Positions 49,402 to 60,986 of a stretch of 64,000 bases of DNA are shown piece after piece (within the stretch, counting starts at the first letter, position 1; every line of letters begins with the position of its first letter). Below the pieces are notes generated by a model. It had not been told where the DNA came from. It searched no databases and was given only the letters and a program-made list of their open reading frames with translations. Both the position numbers and the translations under genes were made by a program. The stretch comes from Pyropia haitanensis (lineage: Eukaryota; Rhodophyta; Bangiophyceae; Bangiales; Bangiaceae), in NCBI GenBank assembly GCA_008729055.1, contig SDUX01000008.1:5109756-5173755 (forward strand), in the 5' to 3' direction.

Positions 49402-51432
49402 TTACCCCATGAGACCGCTGTACGTCGACGAGGCATCGTCGGTCTCGGCGCGACCCGACGCAGCCGACGTCGAAGGCGGGCGGGGGAACTCTTCCCGCAG
49501 CTCGGCCTCCCGTGCCCGCGCGGCCGCCGTTTCGGCCGTAGGCCCGGCGCCGTTGGACCTTCCGTACACATCGCGAACGACCGACTCGTTGTACAGGAGG
49601 TCGTCCGGATCGGGCACACCCAGCGGGCCCGACGTCGAGTAGTCCGACTCGGTCTGCTCCGCGCTCCTCCGGTAGACGGCCCACAGGGCCAGGGCAACCA
49701 GCAGCAGCACCAGGAGCGCACCGAGCACCGCAATGAGCGCAATCGACCAGGTGGCCAGGCCCGACGCCGCCGCCACCGCCGACCCGTCGCCCGACACGCC
49801 GCTGCCGTCCGACGCCACAACGTACGACTCAAGGAAGCGCACGTCCGAGCACGGCTCTTCCATAGCCTCCTGGCCCTTGCACGACTCCTCATCCAGGTCG
49901 GCCTTGAGCGTCTCCACCTGCGCATCATAGTCCTCCTTGTCATCAGCGTAGAGGAGCACCTCCGGAATGGCAGAGCCGCGGCGCACGCTAGCCAGGCCAT
50001 AGTCGTCCGCAGTCCCACCAAGCATGGCAAAGAAGCCAGCCAGGCACTTGCTGTGAGTAGTGACCGTGTAGTTATCCGGATCATAGCGGTCAAACTCAAT
50101 GAGGACGGCAAAGATGATCTTGCCGTCGCGTTCGGGCAGGTCCTTAATCTCGGCCAGGCTGGCCTCGCCAGTCACCTCAACCTGGACATTGCCGCCCAAG
50201 TAGGTCGCCTCGACCGTGCGGTCCTCAAACGCGCACTCAATGGTCGCCTCGTGCGTCTCGCCCGAGGTGCCACCAGCGACGGGGAACACCACCGTCTGGT
50301 CAGGCTGCTCCAGCGTCGACTTCCCATTGTCCGAATCGTACGACTTGCCATCGTACGTGAGGATCACCTTCTGCACGTCCGACGGCTGCGGCGGGTTGAG
50401 CAGGTTGAACATCTCGACCGCCACAACGCCACCACGCGCGTCCACCTCCACCGTGTTGCCCAATGCCACGCACGGCGGCGGCGACGACTTGTCAAACTTA
50501 ACAATCAGGACAGTCTCAAACACCTCGCCATTGAGCTCGATCGCCGACCACGTAAAATGCACAAAGAACTGGCCATAGCCGCAGCGGTACGGCGACGTCT
50601 TGATCGCAAACGCATTGCCGTTGGGGGAAAAGCCAACGCCGCAGCCTTCTGCCAGCTTCGAGTCCACATACCCGTCCACCGCGCACGTGTCCTCATACTC
50701 CACCTCCTTGAGAAAGGTCGAGCCCTCCTGCTCCTTGAACGAAATCTGGATGGTGCTAAAGTCGGGGGAAGTGGACGAAGCAGACGACCCAAAGGCCTTC
50801 CACTTCATCGAGCACTCGGTGTGCGACTTGCTGGCCAGTGACACCACATCGCCCAGCTGCAGCCCGTCCTTCTCCTCCCCAGACACGATCTTGTCGTCCA
50901 GGCTCAGCACAAAGCCGCCCACCTCATACGCCCCCTCCATCGTGTAGGTGTCCTCCTGGGTGGTCACCTCCACAATGTACCCCGTCTCGCCAACGGTGCC
51001 GTCAAAACCAATCGTAAAAGTCATGTTGGTCACCGGCACGCCGCCAATGTTGCCCACGACACTCTGCTCCGCTTCCGACACCGACGTGATGATGGCGCGC
51101 TTGTAGCTCGTGATTGCAACCGTCTCAATCTCCTCCGACTTGTTGGTCGGGCGGAAGGAAAAGGAGATGGTGTCCGTCGCCGATCCGTACATCAGCAGCA
51201 CCTGCTTGGTCACCGTCGTGTTGATGTGAAGGCCATCACTGTTGCGGTAGCTGCAGCCCACTGGGGGTTGCTTGGTCGCCGGCTGCACCGTTGCAATCTC
51301 CGTCACCGACCCGCTGCCAGCAGTCTCCGCCGCACCAGACGTCGCCCATGTGGCCGCCGCCACCGCAAGCACCGCCGACAGGCCCGCGACCCACCGTTTG
51401 GCGCCCCAACCCGTTGTTCTCCCGCTCATCAT
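49402..51432 (-). CDS. Novel type I membrane glycoprotein with large Cys-containing ectodomain
   Basis: The product is 676 residues, intronless. ATG 51432 begins MMSGRTTGWGAKRWVAGLSAVLAVAAATWATSG in outline, a classical signal peptide. The ectodomain (about 35-558) is beta-rich in appearance, with ten Cys (for example VGCSY, TECSMK, DTCAVD, EGCGVG, RCGYG, IECAFED) and N-glycosylation sequons NTT, NMT, NKS and NYT. A single membrane helix (WSIALIAVLGALLVLLLVAL, about residue 562 onward) is followed by Arg residues and a cytoplasmic tail of about 88 residues with tyrosines (SDYSTSGP, DLLYNESV, DVYGRS) and a Ser/Thr-rich end. Unlike its neighbours it has no Ala/Gly runs, has lower GC, and has strongly C-ending codons, suggesting high expression. 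I recognise no family. A surface receptor, adhesion or cell-covering protein is possible. Confidence 0.85.
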   Translation of the reverse strand: MMSGRTTGWGAKRWVAGLSAVLAVAAATWATSGAAETAGSGSVTEIATVQPATKQPPVGCSYRNSDGLHINTTVTKQVLLMYGSATDTISFSFRPTNKSEEIETVAITSYKRAIITSVSEAEQSVVGNIGGVPVTNMTFTIGFDGTVGETGYIVEVTTQEDTYTMEGAYEVGGFVLSLDDKIVSGEEKDGLQLGDVVSLASKSHTECSMKWKAFGSSASSTSPDFSTIQISFKEQEGSTFLKEVEYEDTCAVDGYVDSKLAEGCGVGFSPNGNAFAIKTSPYRCGYGQFFVHFTWSAIELNGEVFETVLIVKFDKSSPPPCVALGNTVEVDARGGVVAVEMFNLLNPPQPSDVQKVILTYDGKSYDSDNGKSTLEQPDQTVVFPVAGGTSGETHEATIECAFEDRTVEATYLGGNVQVEVTGEASLAEIKDLPERDGKIIFAVLIEFDRYDPDNYTVTTHSKCLAGFFAMLGGTADDYGLASVRRGSAIPEVLLYADDKEDYDAQVETLKADLDEESCKGQEAMEEPCSDVRFLESYVVASDGSGVSGDGSAVAAASGLATWSIALIAVLGALLVLLLVALALWAVYRRSAEQTESDYSTSGPLGVPDPDDLLYNESVVRDVYGRSNGAGPTAETAAARAREAELREEFPRPPSTSAASGRAETDDASSTYSGLMG

Positions 51433-52303
51433 GGTGAAGCCGCCGCCGCTGCGCCGCCTCAGCGCCGCCGCTGCACGACCGTCACCGACGGAACAGAATT
51501 GGCCGATGATGGGGTGCGTGGATGGGGGTGACGGCGGCGGGGGGGGGAGGGGAGCGAGCGAGGCGCGGTCGGGGTGGGAGCGGCGGGGCGGGTTGGTAAG
51601 AGCGGAGTTCAGCCGATGTGCGGTACGACGCGGCGGGTGGGGATGGTGGTGGTGGGGCACGGGGGGAACGGTCCGCGGTGACCGTCCGACGACGCCCCCT
51701 TGCGCGGTGGCGCGGCGGTATCGACGGGGCGGTTGTGCGTCAACGGCCGTCCACAAGAACCCCGCTGCCCAAAACAAAAGCCCGCAGTGCAACCCACACT
51801 CGCGACGCGGGGGTGTCCGTCGGCGTGCAGCGGACCGGGCCGCCGCGCACACCCCCTACCGCCCCCCACCCAGGCTGCCCACGCAGCGTGCGCCGGCCGC
51901 CGCGCGCACCGGCTAAAACAACGCCGGCCGCCGACGCGGCCTCCGCGCTACGCGACGGCCACCGCCACTCCCACCCTCACCCCCCCCCCCCCGCCCAGCC
52001 CCTGCCGCCCTCCAACCCCCGCCGAGGCACCACCAGCAGTGACGCTTCGCACCCGTGGGTGGCAGGCGCGTCGGTGAGGGGCGCGCACCACGGGGGGCCA
52101 GGCGGCCGGGGTGAGATGGGTGTGTGTCGACCTGGCACGCCCCCCCCCCACCCCCCGCCCCAACACCGCCGCCCTTGAAAAGCCCCCTCCCCGCGCACAA
52201 CCGCCGCACCTGACACCGCCGCCGGCGTTTGCACGGCACTCGTGGCGGTAAGAGTGGGGAGCGGGGGGCACGCCCGGTGACAACACGCAGCGGGCTGGCG
52301 GGG

Positions 52304-52371
52304 GCGTGGCGTGGCGTGGCGTGGCGAGGCGGAGCGGGGCACGGCGGAGCAGGGCGGGGCACGGCGGGGCG
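52304..52371 (+). repeat. GGCGT pentamer array followed by GGGGCACGGC units
   Basis: GGCGT is repeated about five times (52304-52327), followed by two GGGGCACGGCGG copies and further GGGGC. It is a G-rich tandem array in non-coding DNA. Confidence 0.75.
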
Positions 52372-52714
52372 GGGTCGAGTAGGGGTTTGGGGGGGGGGGG
52401 GTCGGGGTGAGTGGCGACGTTGTAGCAGGGTGGGGGGCGAATGGTGGAGAGGCTAAACGCTCGCTTGGGGGGGCCCGCGGCTACCACGCGCCCGCCCCTT
52501 GCAACTTGCGGCGGGGGCGTGTGAGCGCTGTAGGCTCGGCCGCGTCGGCTGCCCACACCCCCCGCGGCGCGTGTGGCTCCAGTGTGGGCGTGCGATGCGC
52601 GCCCCACAGGTGGTGGATGGAATGGGGCGCGGGGAGGGGTAGGTAGACAGCCGTGCACGGCCCTCTGCACGGCGGTTGAGGGGCACAGCCGGCCAGCCGG
52701 CCGCCGGTGGGGTG

Positions 52715-52825
52715 CGGTCGGGCAGGCGGGGGCAGGCGGGCTGGCGGGCGGGCGGCGGGGCGGGCGGGCGGGCGGGCGTGGGGGCGGGCGGGCGGGCGGG
52801 CTGCGAAGGCGGGCGGGCGGCGAGC
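52715..52825 (+). repeat. (GGGC)n tetranucleotide array, G-quadruplex-prone
   Basis: About 110 bp consist mainly of GGGC units with a few GGGGGC and GGCT interruptions. Many closely spaced runs of three or more G meet the usual G-quadruplex pattern. Confidence 0.85.
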
Positions 52826-55800
52826 AGACAGGCAGAGCGGAAGCGCTGGCGGGGTCCGCTCCGCGCTCCCCCCCCCCCCTCAGCCAGGCAGGCCGCTCTA
52901 CGGTGCGTTGAGGAGGTCACGGTGGGCGGCAGTCGAGGTGCCCCGCTGCGACGGCCGCCCCCAACGTACTTGCTGCCGGCCTGGGAGCGGGGGGTGTGGG
53001 CGGGGGCGGGGTGGTGGCGGCGGTAGGGCGTAGCCGAGAAAAGTTGCGACTCGGATGTCGACTGTGGCGGTTGAGACGGCCGCCGACGGGTCCTCAGAGT
53101 AGTCGGCGCGCACGCGCGCACGCGCCCCCCCCCCGAACAGCAGCCGTCGGCGGGGGGGTGGAAGACAGCGGCGACAGCGGCTGGCCCAGCCGCGACAACG
53201 CTGGGCCGCCCGCCTCCCTGCCTCCACCAACGCTTGGCCAGCACGGTCCCGCGCAGCAATCCACTGCCTCGCCCTGGCCGTCCGTCACACCCCCCCCCCT
53301 CCCCCACTGACCTCACGCGCGGGGGCCTACAGCGACGACGAGGTGGCGCGCAAGGCCGAGCAGACACCGCTGGCCGCGGGCCGCGGTGGCTCTTGTCGCC
53401 GCCCCCACCGCGCCCCCTCTGCGTGCCCCGCCCCGCCGGTTGCTACCCCGCGGCGCGCGGCGGCGGCCGTCGGACACATCCGTCCACTCCACACCCTAGC
53501 GGGGGTGGGGGGGGGGAGGCCCGCTGGCGACGCTCGGCCGCTTTGGTGGCCGCAACTCCAGCGACGGGGGGGGGGGGGGGAGACACAAAAACCAGCTGCG
53601 GCCGAAGACACCAGCACACTCCGTTCGCACACCCGGCCACTCGCGCGCAAGCACGAGACAGTTCCCCACCAACCCTGACCCCCACTCGCTTGCCTCGTAG
53701 CCGCGGCTTGCGCCCCCCCGTCAGCCCCCGCCCCCGCCCCCGCCCCCCTCTTCCCCGTCCCCGTCCCGCCCTCCAAAGCAGCCGACCGACCTCGGCGGCT
53801 CCCACCAATCGACAGCGTGCCACGCCACCAGGCGAATACTCGGGCGCGCCCCGAGCGCGCGGAAACTTCGGGCGGTGGTCGCGCCCACGCACAACTAGGT
53901 GTCGTGCGGCGGCGGGGCGGTCTGCAGACCCGCGCTGTCAACGAACGCCGAGCGCCGACCAGCGGCGGGCAGCTAAAAGGGGCACCAGGCACAGCCTTTC
54001 ACAAGCGTGCGGGCCGAGGCGGACCCGCCCACCGCTTTTGCAGGCGCGGTCCCCCTGGCCTTTTTGGGAGGGGGGGGGGGGGGGGCGGTGGGCCACGCCA
54101 GGCGGCCGCCACCGGCGGCCACCCCAGGCACAAAGTGAAACCACCACCCTGACAGGGCGGTCCGTGCGACCGGGGGCGGGCGGCCCAAACGGCCTTCGCC
54201 GAGGCCGCCGCCGAGGCGTGGAAGGCAGGCCACTACCTCCCCGTGGCACCCTGTAAGAGGGGGGGGGAGGCGACGGCTCCTCGCACGCCGCCAGGCATCG
54301 GCGCACAGCCCAGGCGGGGCTCATTGGCGGCAAGCGACGGACGGCGCCTGGCGGCGGCGGCGGCGGCGGGGGCGGGAGGCCGTTTGGCCCCCCCCCTGCC
54401 CCCCCCCTCCCCATCCATCCTCAGCTTGCACCCACGCAGCCGACCCCGTAAGGCCGGCGTGTGTCGCGTGGCGCAAGACAACAAGCCTCCTGGCCGTGCT
54501 GGCCGTTTGTCGAACATCTCGATACTTCTGAGGCTCCCGCCCGCGCGACCGCGTGCCCGTCGCCGCCAGCGTGGCCGCCAGCGGCTGTGCCTGGCGCGAG
54601 AAGCGCGGCACGAATTGCCCGCCTGCGCCAACTGGTCCTCCTTTACCACGAAACAGAAAAGCGAAATTGGCTACCGCCGTCGGCCGACGGCGCGTCGGCA
54701 CGGAGGCGGATGAGTGCCGTTCACGCGCCAAAGTTGGTCTCCCCCCCCCCCCCCCCCCCCCCTCCATATATTGATCCTGCGAGGGAAAGGCGTGGTGAAG
54801 AGCTGATGCTGCCAGTATCCGTTGGGCGCGAGCCGACGCCCGGCACATAACGCCCTGTCGGCAGCGCCCTCCCGCCACCTCCTTGATCGAGTGAGCACGG
54901 ACATCGTCGAGGGCTCCCGTTGGCTGACGCTTGCTGTCACGCGGTGGCCCGACACGCCGCGAGCTCCGCACCGCGGTGCCTCGGTGGGCGCCGTGGTGGG
55001 CGACGGGTCGCACCCAATGACGGCGGAACCAGCAGGGGGGGCCAATAGATCGATATTCAGACGCTTGGGTCCTATTTTCCGTGCCAAGAAGTGCTCCGAT
55101 TGGCGAGGAAAGGAACCAGGCCGAGCGGATTGAGGTCCAGCGTACAGCACGGGCTTCCGCACGACGCATGATTGGGGCACGCCGGTGCCACGCTGCGCTC
55201 GACGGATCATCGTATCCTCGCTGGCAATGTCAGACCGGTGGGAGGGACGATGAGGACGACTTCAGGCCCCTCTGACGGGGGTGCGCACAAGAGACTGCCC
55301 AGCGGATCCGTGGAGGCGGCACGACGAGACCGCGGCGGCGGGTCGCTTGGCACCTGCTCACGACAGAGCAGCAGCTGGTGCGGGTGTGAAACACCCAAGT
55401 ATTGAGAGTGCCTCCTTTGTATTAAGCGTCAACGGGAAATCTTTCGTCAATCCACTCGTGTGGTTCTGATTCGCCATTATGCCCCAGCGCCGCACCGTAA
55501 GCCGACGTCTCAGTCGCTTCCAAGGCGGTCCACAGGCTCCCCCCGTGAGTAGCCTTGATCTACTGTCAGCACATGTGGGAAGCGCAACCCCCCGCACGAG
55601 GCGGTCGGGTGGGACACCACGGCCGGGATGGCTGGCGCCGCTACCGCAGTGACACACTGTATCGTCCCCTGGCTGCGCCTCCATGGCGCGCACCCCCCGC
55701 GGTGTCCCGCCCGAGCCGCCACCCGCGGCGCCAGCCGTGCCACCCCCTTGACGTCGCCTCTGCACAGATGGGAATTCCCGGCTGCTCTTCCCGACGTGTC

Positions 55801-58800
55801 GTGGTCGCCGCACGCCACTACTGCCATCCATTCCTCGCCCGCCCACCCGCCACCACCCTCACATGCGGATCGGCGCCTGCGCACGACAGTGAGCAAGAGG
55901 AGGGCGTTGGGGGGGGGGGGGGTCGGTCTCTAATGATGACCTGGACACCCCTGACAGAGGCAGAGGATGACGCGACTCGCGCGCCTCTGCCTCTGCACGA
56001 CACTCGTCGTGGAAGATCAGCTGGGTCCCCACGGGGGGGGGGAGGGGGGTGGGGGAGCGCCGTGTGTGGCTGTGGCCGCCCTAGATGGCTCGCTCGCGCT
56101 GCTTTGCACCCCCCCCCCCGGCGCGGCTGTTCCGCAGGGGCCACGCCTGCGGACGCAGACTGTCTGTGGCTGGCAACTGAAGGTGATACTGTACAGTAGC
56201 GGCAGAAGGTGCAATCCCCTCCCTCTGGGCGTCCCCCGCCGGCTCGGTCAGGGCAAGGGCTGGCCGCGACACGGCACACCAGGTGCTGCCTTCAGCGGCA
56301 CGCCCACGGCGAGCCAGTCGGGCCCGTTGGACGATGAACCACGGCGCTGGGCGGGTGGCTGTCAGCTTGAGTCCTCGACTGGCAGCGGGGGATGTACTGG
56401 TCTTGCTGGTGCGGCCTGCCTCCCATCCTCCCCACCCACCAATGACAGAAAGACACCCGCGGCCGCCACGACAGTGGGGTGGGTGGAAGAGGGGAGACAC
56501 CCCCGAATCGTTGGGCTTCCACCACTCTTCTTCATTCTGCTGCATTGATAGCAGCATACTGAACATGGAGCGGGTGGAAGCTGCAGGTGGAAGGGAAAAG
56601 GGGTGGTTCCTAGAGTGACGTAGTGTGGTGGTGACGCCTGACGACGGCCATCACGCGGCGACGGAAGAAAAACAGAAAGGGGATAAAGCGGCCACTCACC
56701 CATCCACTCCGCATACCACCCATCGCACATTTTCATTTGCCCGGTGGTGGGCGAATGTCTCCATGCGCCCCTGCGTACATGCCTGCCCGCTGCCCTCGAC
56801 ATCCGCCACCAGTCGCCTCCGCCAGCACCGATCGGGGACGACCTCCGACCGCCACTGCCGTCCTACAGCGTCCTCTCGCGCCCACCCGCTCGGCACCGCG
56901 GCGACGGCCGTGGCGGGCGGCGGACTGTCCTGCACTATCCCCCCCCCCAGAGCGACTTGGCGGTTCACCCCGGTCCACCACACACGGCCCCAAGTGCCAT
57001 GTTGTCTCTCGCGCTCTGCCCTCAGCCCACCTCTCCGTTGTCCTTTGGCCGCTGCCCGTCGCCATTCGCAACTGGGCGGCTGAGCCCTGCCCCTCGGGAG
57101 CGCGAGCCACCGCCGCTGTTGCCGCCGCCGCCACCCCCACCGCTGCTGCCGCTGCCCCGAAGGCGGAAAGCGGCTCTCCCCCGCGTGGGGGCTGATGGGC
57201 GGTCCTCTCCAACACCCGCGGGTGCGCTTTTCAGTGTCCCGCCGCGCCGCGGATAGTGCGGGGGAGGGAGATGGCGGCTGTCAGAGGCCAGACAGTGAGA
57301 GGAGGGGGAGGGGGACGGGTGGCCCCGAGCGAGAACACCCTGACGCGGCACCTACCGCGCGGCTCCTTCCGACACCCACCGCCCTTGGTACAGACCCCGA
57401 CGCGGCGTCCCGCTGGCCCCGCGGCCGGGGTCGGGGAACCCGTACTCGCCCCCGTTTGAGCGTGCCAGGCGGCTGTGGTGGGCGCAGCTCGCACGCGTGC
57501 GCGCGCCGTGGCGGAGAGCTGCCCCAAGCACCCCTGCGAAGAGGGGTGGGAGAGCGTGGGTAGAGCATGCTGACGGGGAAGTGCACCACTGTCATTCGCG
57601 TCTGCAGCGACACTGAAGTTCCTGGGGCGCCACCCCCGGGCGCTCCCCGCATCTCCGTCCGCTGTCGTCGCCGCGGCCGGCACACGATCATCTCACCGGC
57701 ATTACACGGTGGACGTCCTGTTCCGTGTCCGACGGGCGGGTGTGGCGGAGGACCAGTGGGAAAGGCGGGACAAGGACGGGGTGGGCAGGCTTGAAACAGA
57801 AACAGGTGGATGTAGTTTACGACTGCAGGGCACCCCCCCGCTTCCATCGTCCGCCGCCATGCCGGGCAGCCGGCGCCTCTTCACCCTCGGCCGCCGCCTT
57901 GGAGGCGGCGCGCGGCCAGCTTGCCCGCGAAGGCCCCGCCAGTGCGCACGGAGAGTGGGCGAAGCCCCTCCGCATACGCGTTCCTCGTGCCCCCACCTTT
58001 TGGTCAAGCCGTGGGCGGGGATCTGACCCCCCCCCGCCCTGCCCTCACCTGCTATTCCCGCAGCGGCGGGCGACAGCGGCCGTGCACAGAGGGGCCTTCT
58101 TCTGTGTCAGTCGGCCGGGAAGGGGCGAGGGACTGGCGGGACAGGCGCGGAACGGTGTAGGGGGATGGCGCTTGTTCCTGAGCCATCTCCCGACGCCCTT
58201 CCGCCTTGCCCCGCCGGCCATGCACCCGCAGCCTTCGGCTCGGTCCGCCACTCCTTGTCCACACCTCTGCATCATGGGTCAACGCAAGATTGTCCATGTG
58301 CACCCTCCAATTTCAAGCGCTCCCGGCTGGCCGCCGGTGCGCTACAGCGGGTGCTGCCGCAGCCGCCGCAAGCGGGTGGGTGGGGCGAGACGCGGGCGGA
58401 ACAGGCGCGGGACGCAAAAGCGGGATGCGACTTGCTGCTGGGCATCTCTTGTCTCCCATTCCCTACTCCTATACCTGTTCCCGGTATGTACTGTTTGCTC
58501 TGCTCTCGGCTCCTGTTATTGCACATACAGATTATGGGACAGCGTTGGGTCTTCCAGGTGCACCTTGTGCTTCACAGGGGAACTCTCAGGCCCGCCGGTG
58601 CAAGGGAAGGCCACTGTGGGCACGGTCGCTGCCACCTGGGAAAGGTCGGGTCGGATGGCTCTCTGGGAGGGCGCTGCCGGCGCCCACCCCCTCAAGCCCC
58701 ACAATCTTGCCGGCCTCGAGTCGGGAGACGGCGCCACAGGCGCCTAGTCGGTGGCTTTTGTCGTCCGGGAAAGTAAGAGTACGGTCCATCATGATCTTTG

Positions 58801-60201
58801 TGCCTTCCTCGCGCCTGTCTCTCCAGACCCTATCTGCTGAGGAAGAACAAAAACAGCCTCGCGGTGCACCCACGAGCGAGCACAATCAAACACCTCGTTG
58901 GCAGCAGCCGCACACGATCACACGCCTCCGTCGGCGCCGGGCGCCGGCAGCGAACCCCGGCTCGATTCTTTTTCTCCTACAACCGTGAGTGCACTCCTCG
59001 CGCCCTGCTCCCCCCAACCGCATCCCACTTCGGAGCCAAAGCCGCGCGCCGACCTTGACGAGACCACCAAAGCGCCCCCCTTGCCGGCATGGACCCATCT
59101 GTGGCCAGCCGGTGACGGCTGGGGTGCCTGCGCTCCTGGCCACAACGCAGGCGGCAACCGTCACCCCAATCAGAGGAAGAGAAACTACTCACGCTGGACG
59201 TGGCGGCGGCGGTGGAACCTACTTTCTCCATCTCTTCCCTAACCACCATTCCTTCATCATCCCGCCGTATGCACCGTTTACCACCAGCACCACCGACAAC
59301 CGCAAACACAACCAAACGCGGTCAAAAACAGAGAGCAGCAACGCGTCCGCTCATGCAGCGTCACCGCCGTCGCATCGCTTTGTTCGTTCAGCCGGCAGAC
59401 GACGGCGGGAGCGCCGCGCCGTCGTCGGCAGCGGGCCAGCCGAGACCCTGCCCAGGCCTTCCTTCCCCCACCGCGCCAGCCATCGCTGCACTGTCGCGTG
59501 CGCGCGCGCCGCCTAAGGCGGCGTCGCACCACACACGGTACGACGAGGCTCTCGACGCGTCGCGGTAGGGGACACCGTCGAGGGAGTGTCCCCCCTGCGC
59601 TTGCTCTTTCCCACTCCTCCCCCGCCACCACCGCTCACCTACACCGCACCAAGCGCGTCCACGGAGCGGCAAGGTCCCTAGTGGTGGCGGCCATCTTGCT
59701 CACCCCCCCCCAGGAAACGCCGCGTCCCCCAGCCCCGCACGGACGTACCCTACCTGGGACCCCCACGTGTCCACGCGCGCACGGTCGAGGGGGATGTGGG
59801 CGGCGGCGCGGCCGCGGCCGCCGTGGCCACCGGTCGAGGGGTGGACGGCCAGACGGGGGAAAGAATCTGGCCATGGACGAGGCCCGGCGGCGCCGCCCCC
59901 CCACTAGGCATGGATTGTATGGCCAGTCCGCGCCGTCCATCGAGCGTAGGGGGAGGCGGTCTGGGCGCCACGCGTCGACCGCACGTTTCTCGACCTGTGT
60001 CAATGACGGGGGGAAAGTCAGTGTCTGTGCGCTAGCCCACGTCCTTTCGCGGGGAACAAGTACATTCGACGATCATTGGAAGAAAGACTCGCTCTGAGCG
60101 GGACTCGCGGGATCCCGGGCTCCCGCCGGTTTCCGCTCTGACGCCAAAGCCCGAACAGCCAACCAGACACGCGCTGTCCAGGTCCCGCCCGCCTACCCTA
60201 G

Positions 60202-60210
60202 AAAATATCT
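60202..60210 (+). promoter_or_regulatory. Evening-element match AAAATATCT
   Basis: This is an exact match to the plant evening element, bound by CCA1/LHY/REVEILLE Myb proteins. A second exact match lies at 60852-60860 on the other strand. No gene start is recognised nearby; the RWP-RK gene begins 2 kb downstream. Confidence 0.3.
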
Positions 60211-60724
60211 GTGACCATGACAGTTGAGAAACGGCGGTTTGGCCAGGAAAGTGTATGGTGGCCCCCCCCCCCACGTCGTCCTCGCCACCTGGCCGGCACC
60301 AGACGGCATCCGCAACACAGCTGTGCGTGCGGACATCTCCGGAACGGTCCGGGAAGAGCTGCCTGTACGGCAAGCCAGCAAGGCGCGCCGCCGTCACGTC
60401 GCCACCCTACCCTCGCAGTGGTGGTGACGAATTCCCAGCACCAGTACCGTCGATGGTCGCCTGGCGGGGGCGTGGAGCGGCGGGGCGGCGGCGCCGGCCA
60501 ATATGTATCCAATATGTCGCGGCTACGGGTGCGGGGCCAACAGATTCACACGCTGCGCGCGCTCCCGTGTGCTCAACCGCGCTGCCTGCGCAGATTCGGT
60601 GCCCTCCCGTCGTTTTGGCGGGGAAGCCCCCCCCCTCCCCCCCCCTCCCAACCGCCCCCCGCGGCCCCCTTTCCGTAGGATATTTTTGCCAACCAACTCC
60701 GCCCGCAGCGCCTGCGCCGCACGC

Positions 60725-60749
60725 CCATTGGGCCAGCCCAATGGATTGG
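60725..60749. promoter_or_regulatory. CCAAT-box palindrome with a third CCAAT box
   Basis: CCATTGGGC-CA-GCCCAATGG (60725-60744) is a 9-bp perfect inverted repeat containing CCAAT boxes on both strands. Another reverse CCAAT (ATTGG) follows at 60745-60749. NF-Y binding at a promoter is the obvious guess. Confidence 0.4.
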
Positions 60750-60851
60750 AGGGGCAGCCCATCGCTTCGAACACCGAAACGGCGCGCGCCGCCCCGTCGA
60801 CGGAACCCCGCCCCATGGGGGCACGCGTGGGCGGGCGGCGGTGGCCGCTCC

Positions 60852-60986
60852 AGATATTTTGGCTCGGCACGCGCCGCGCCGCCGCCGCCGCCCCCCCCGC
60901 CCCCCCCCATCGGTGGCCTTGCTCGGCGTGGCGCTCGTGCAGTGGCCGCTCCCGGTGCCCCGTTTGGAGGGGGGAGAAGATATTTC
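60852..60986 (-). promoter_or_regulatory. Reverse evening-element match and a near match
   Basis: AGATATTTT at 60852-60860 is the exact reverse complement of the evening element. AGATATTTC at 60978-60986 has one mismatch. GGATATTTTT at about 60679 is a further related box. Confidence 0.3.

Noticed and set aside
49231..50841. 536-residue plus-strand frame over the membrane-protein gene
   Set aside because: It is the antisense shadow of a gene with signal peptide, membrane helix and glycosylation sites; the shadow has an Arg/Leu/His mix without a domain.
57725..58747. 340-residue plus-strand frame
   Set aside because: Mixed composition but no domain, no good start context, and strong competition from other frames. 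Not supportable without transcript data.
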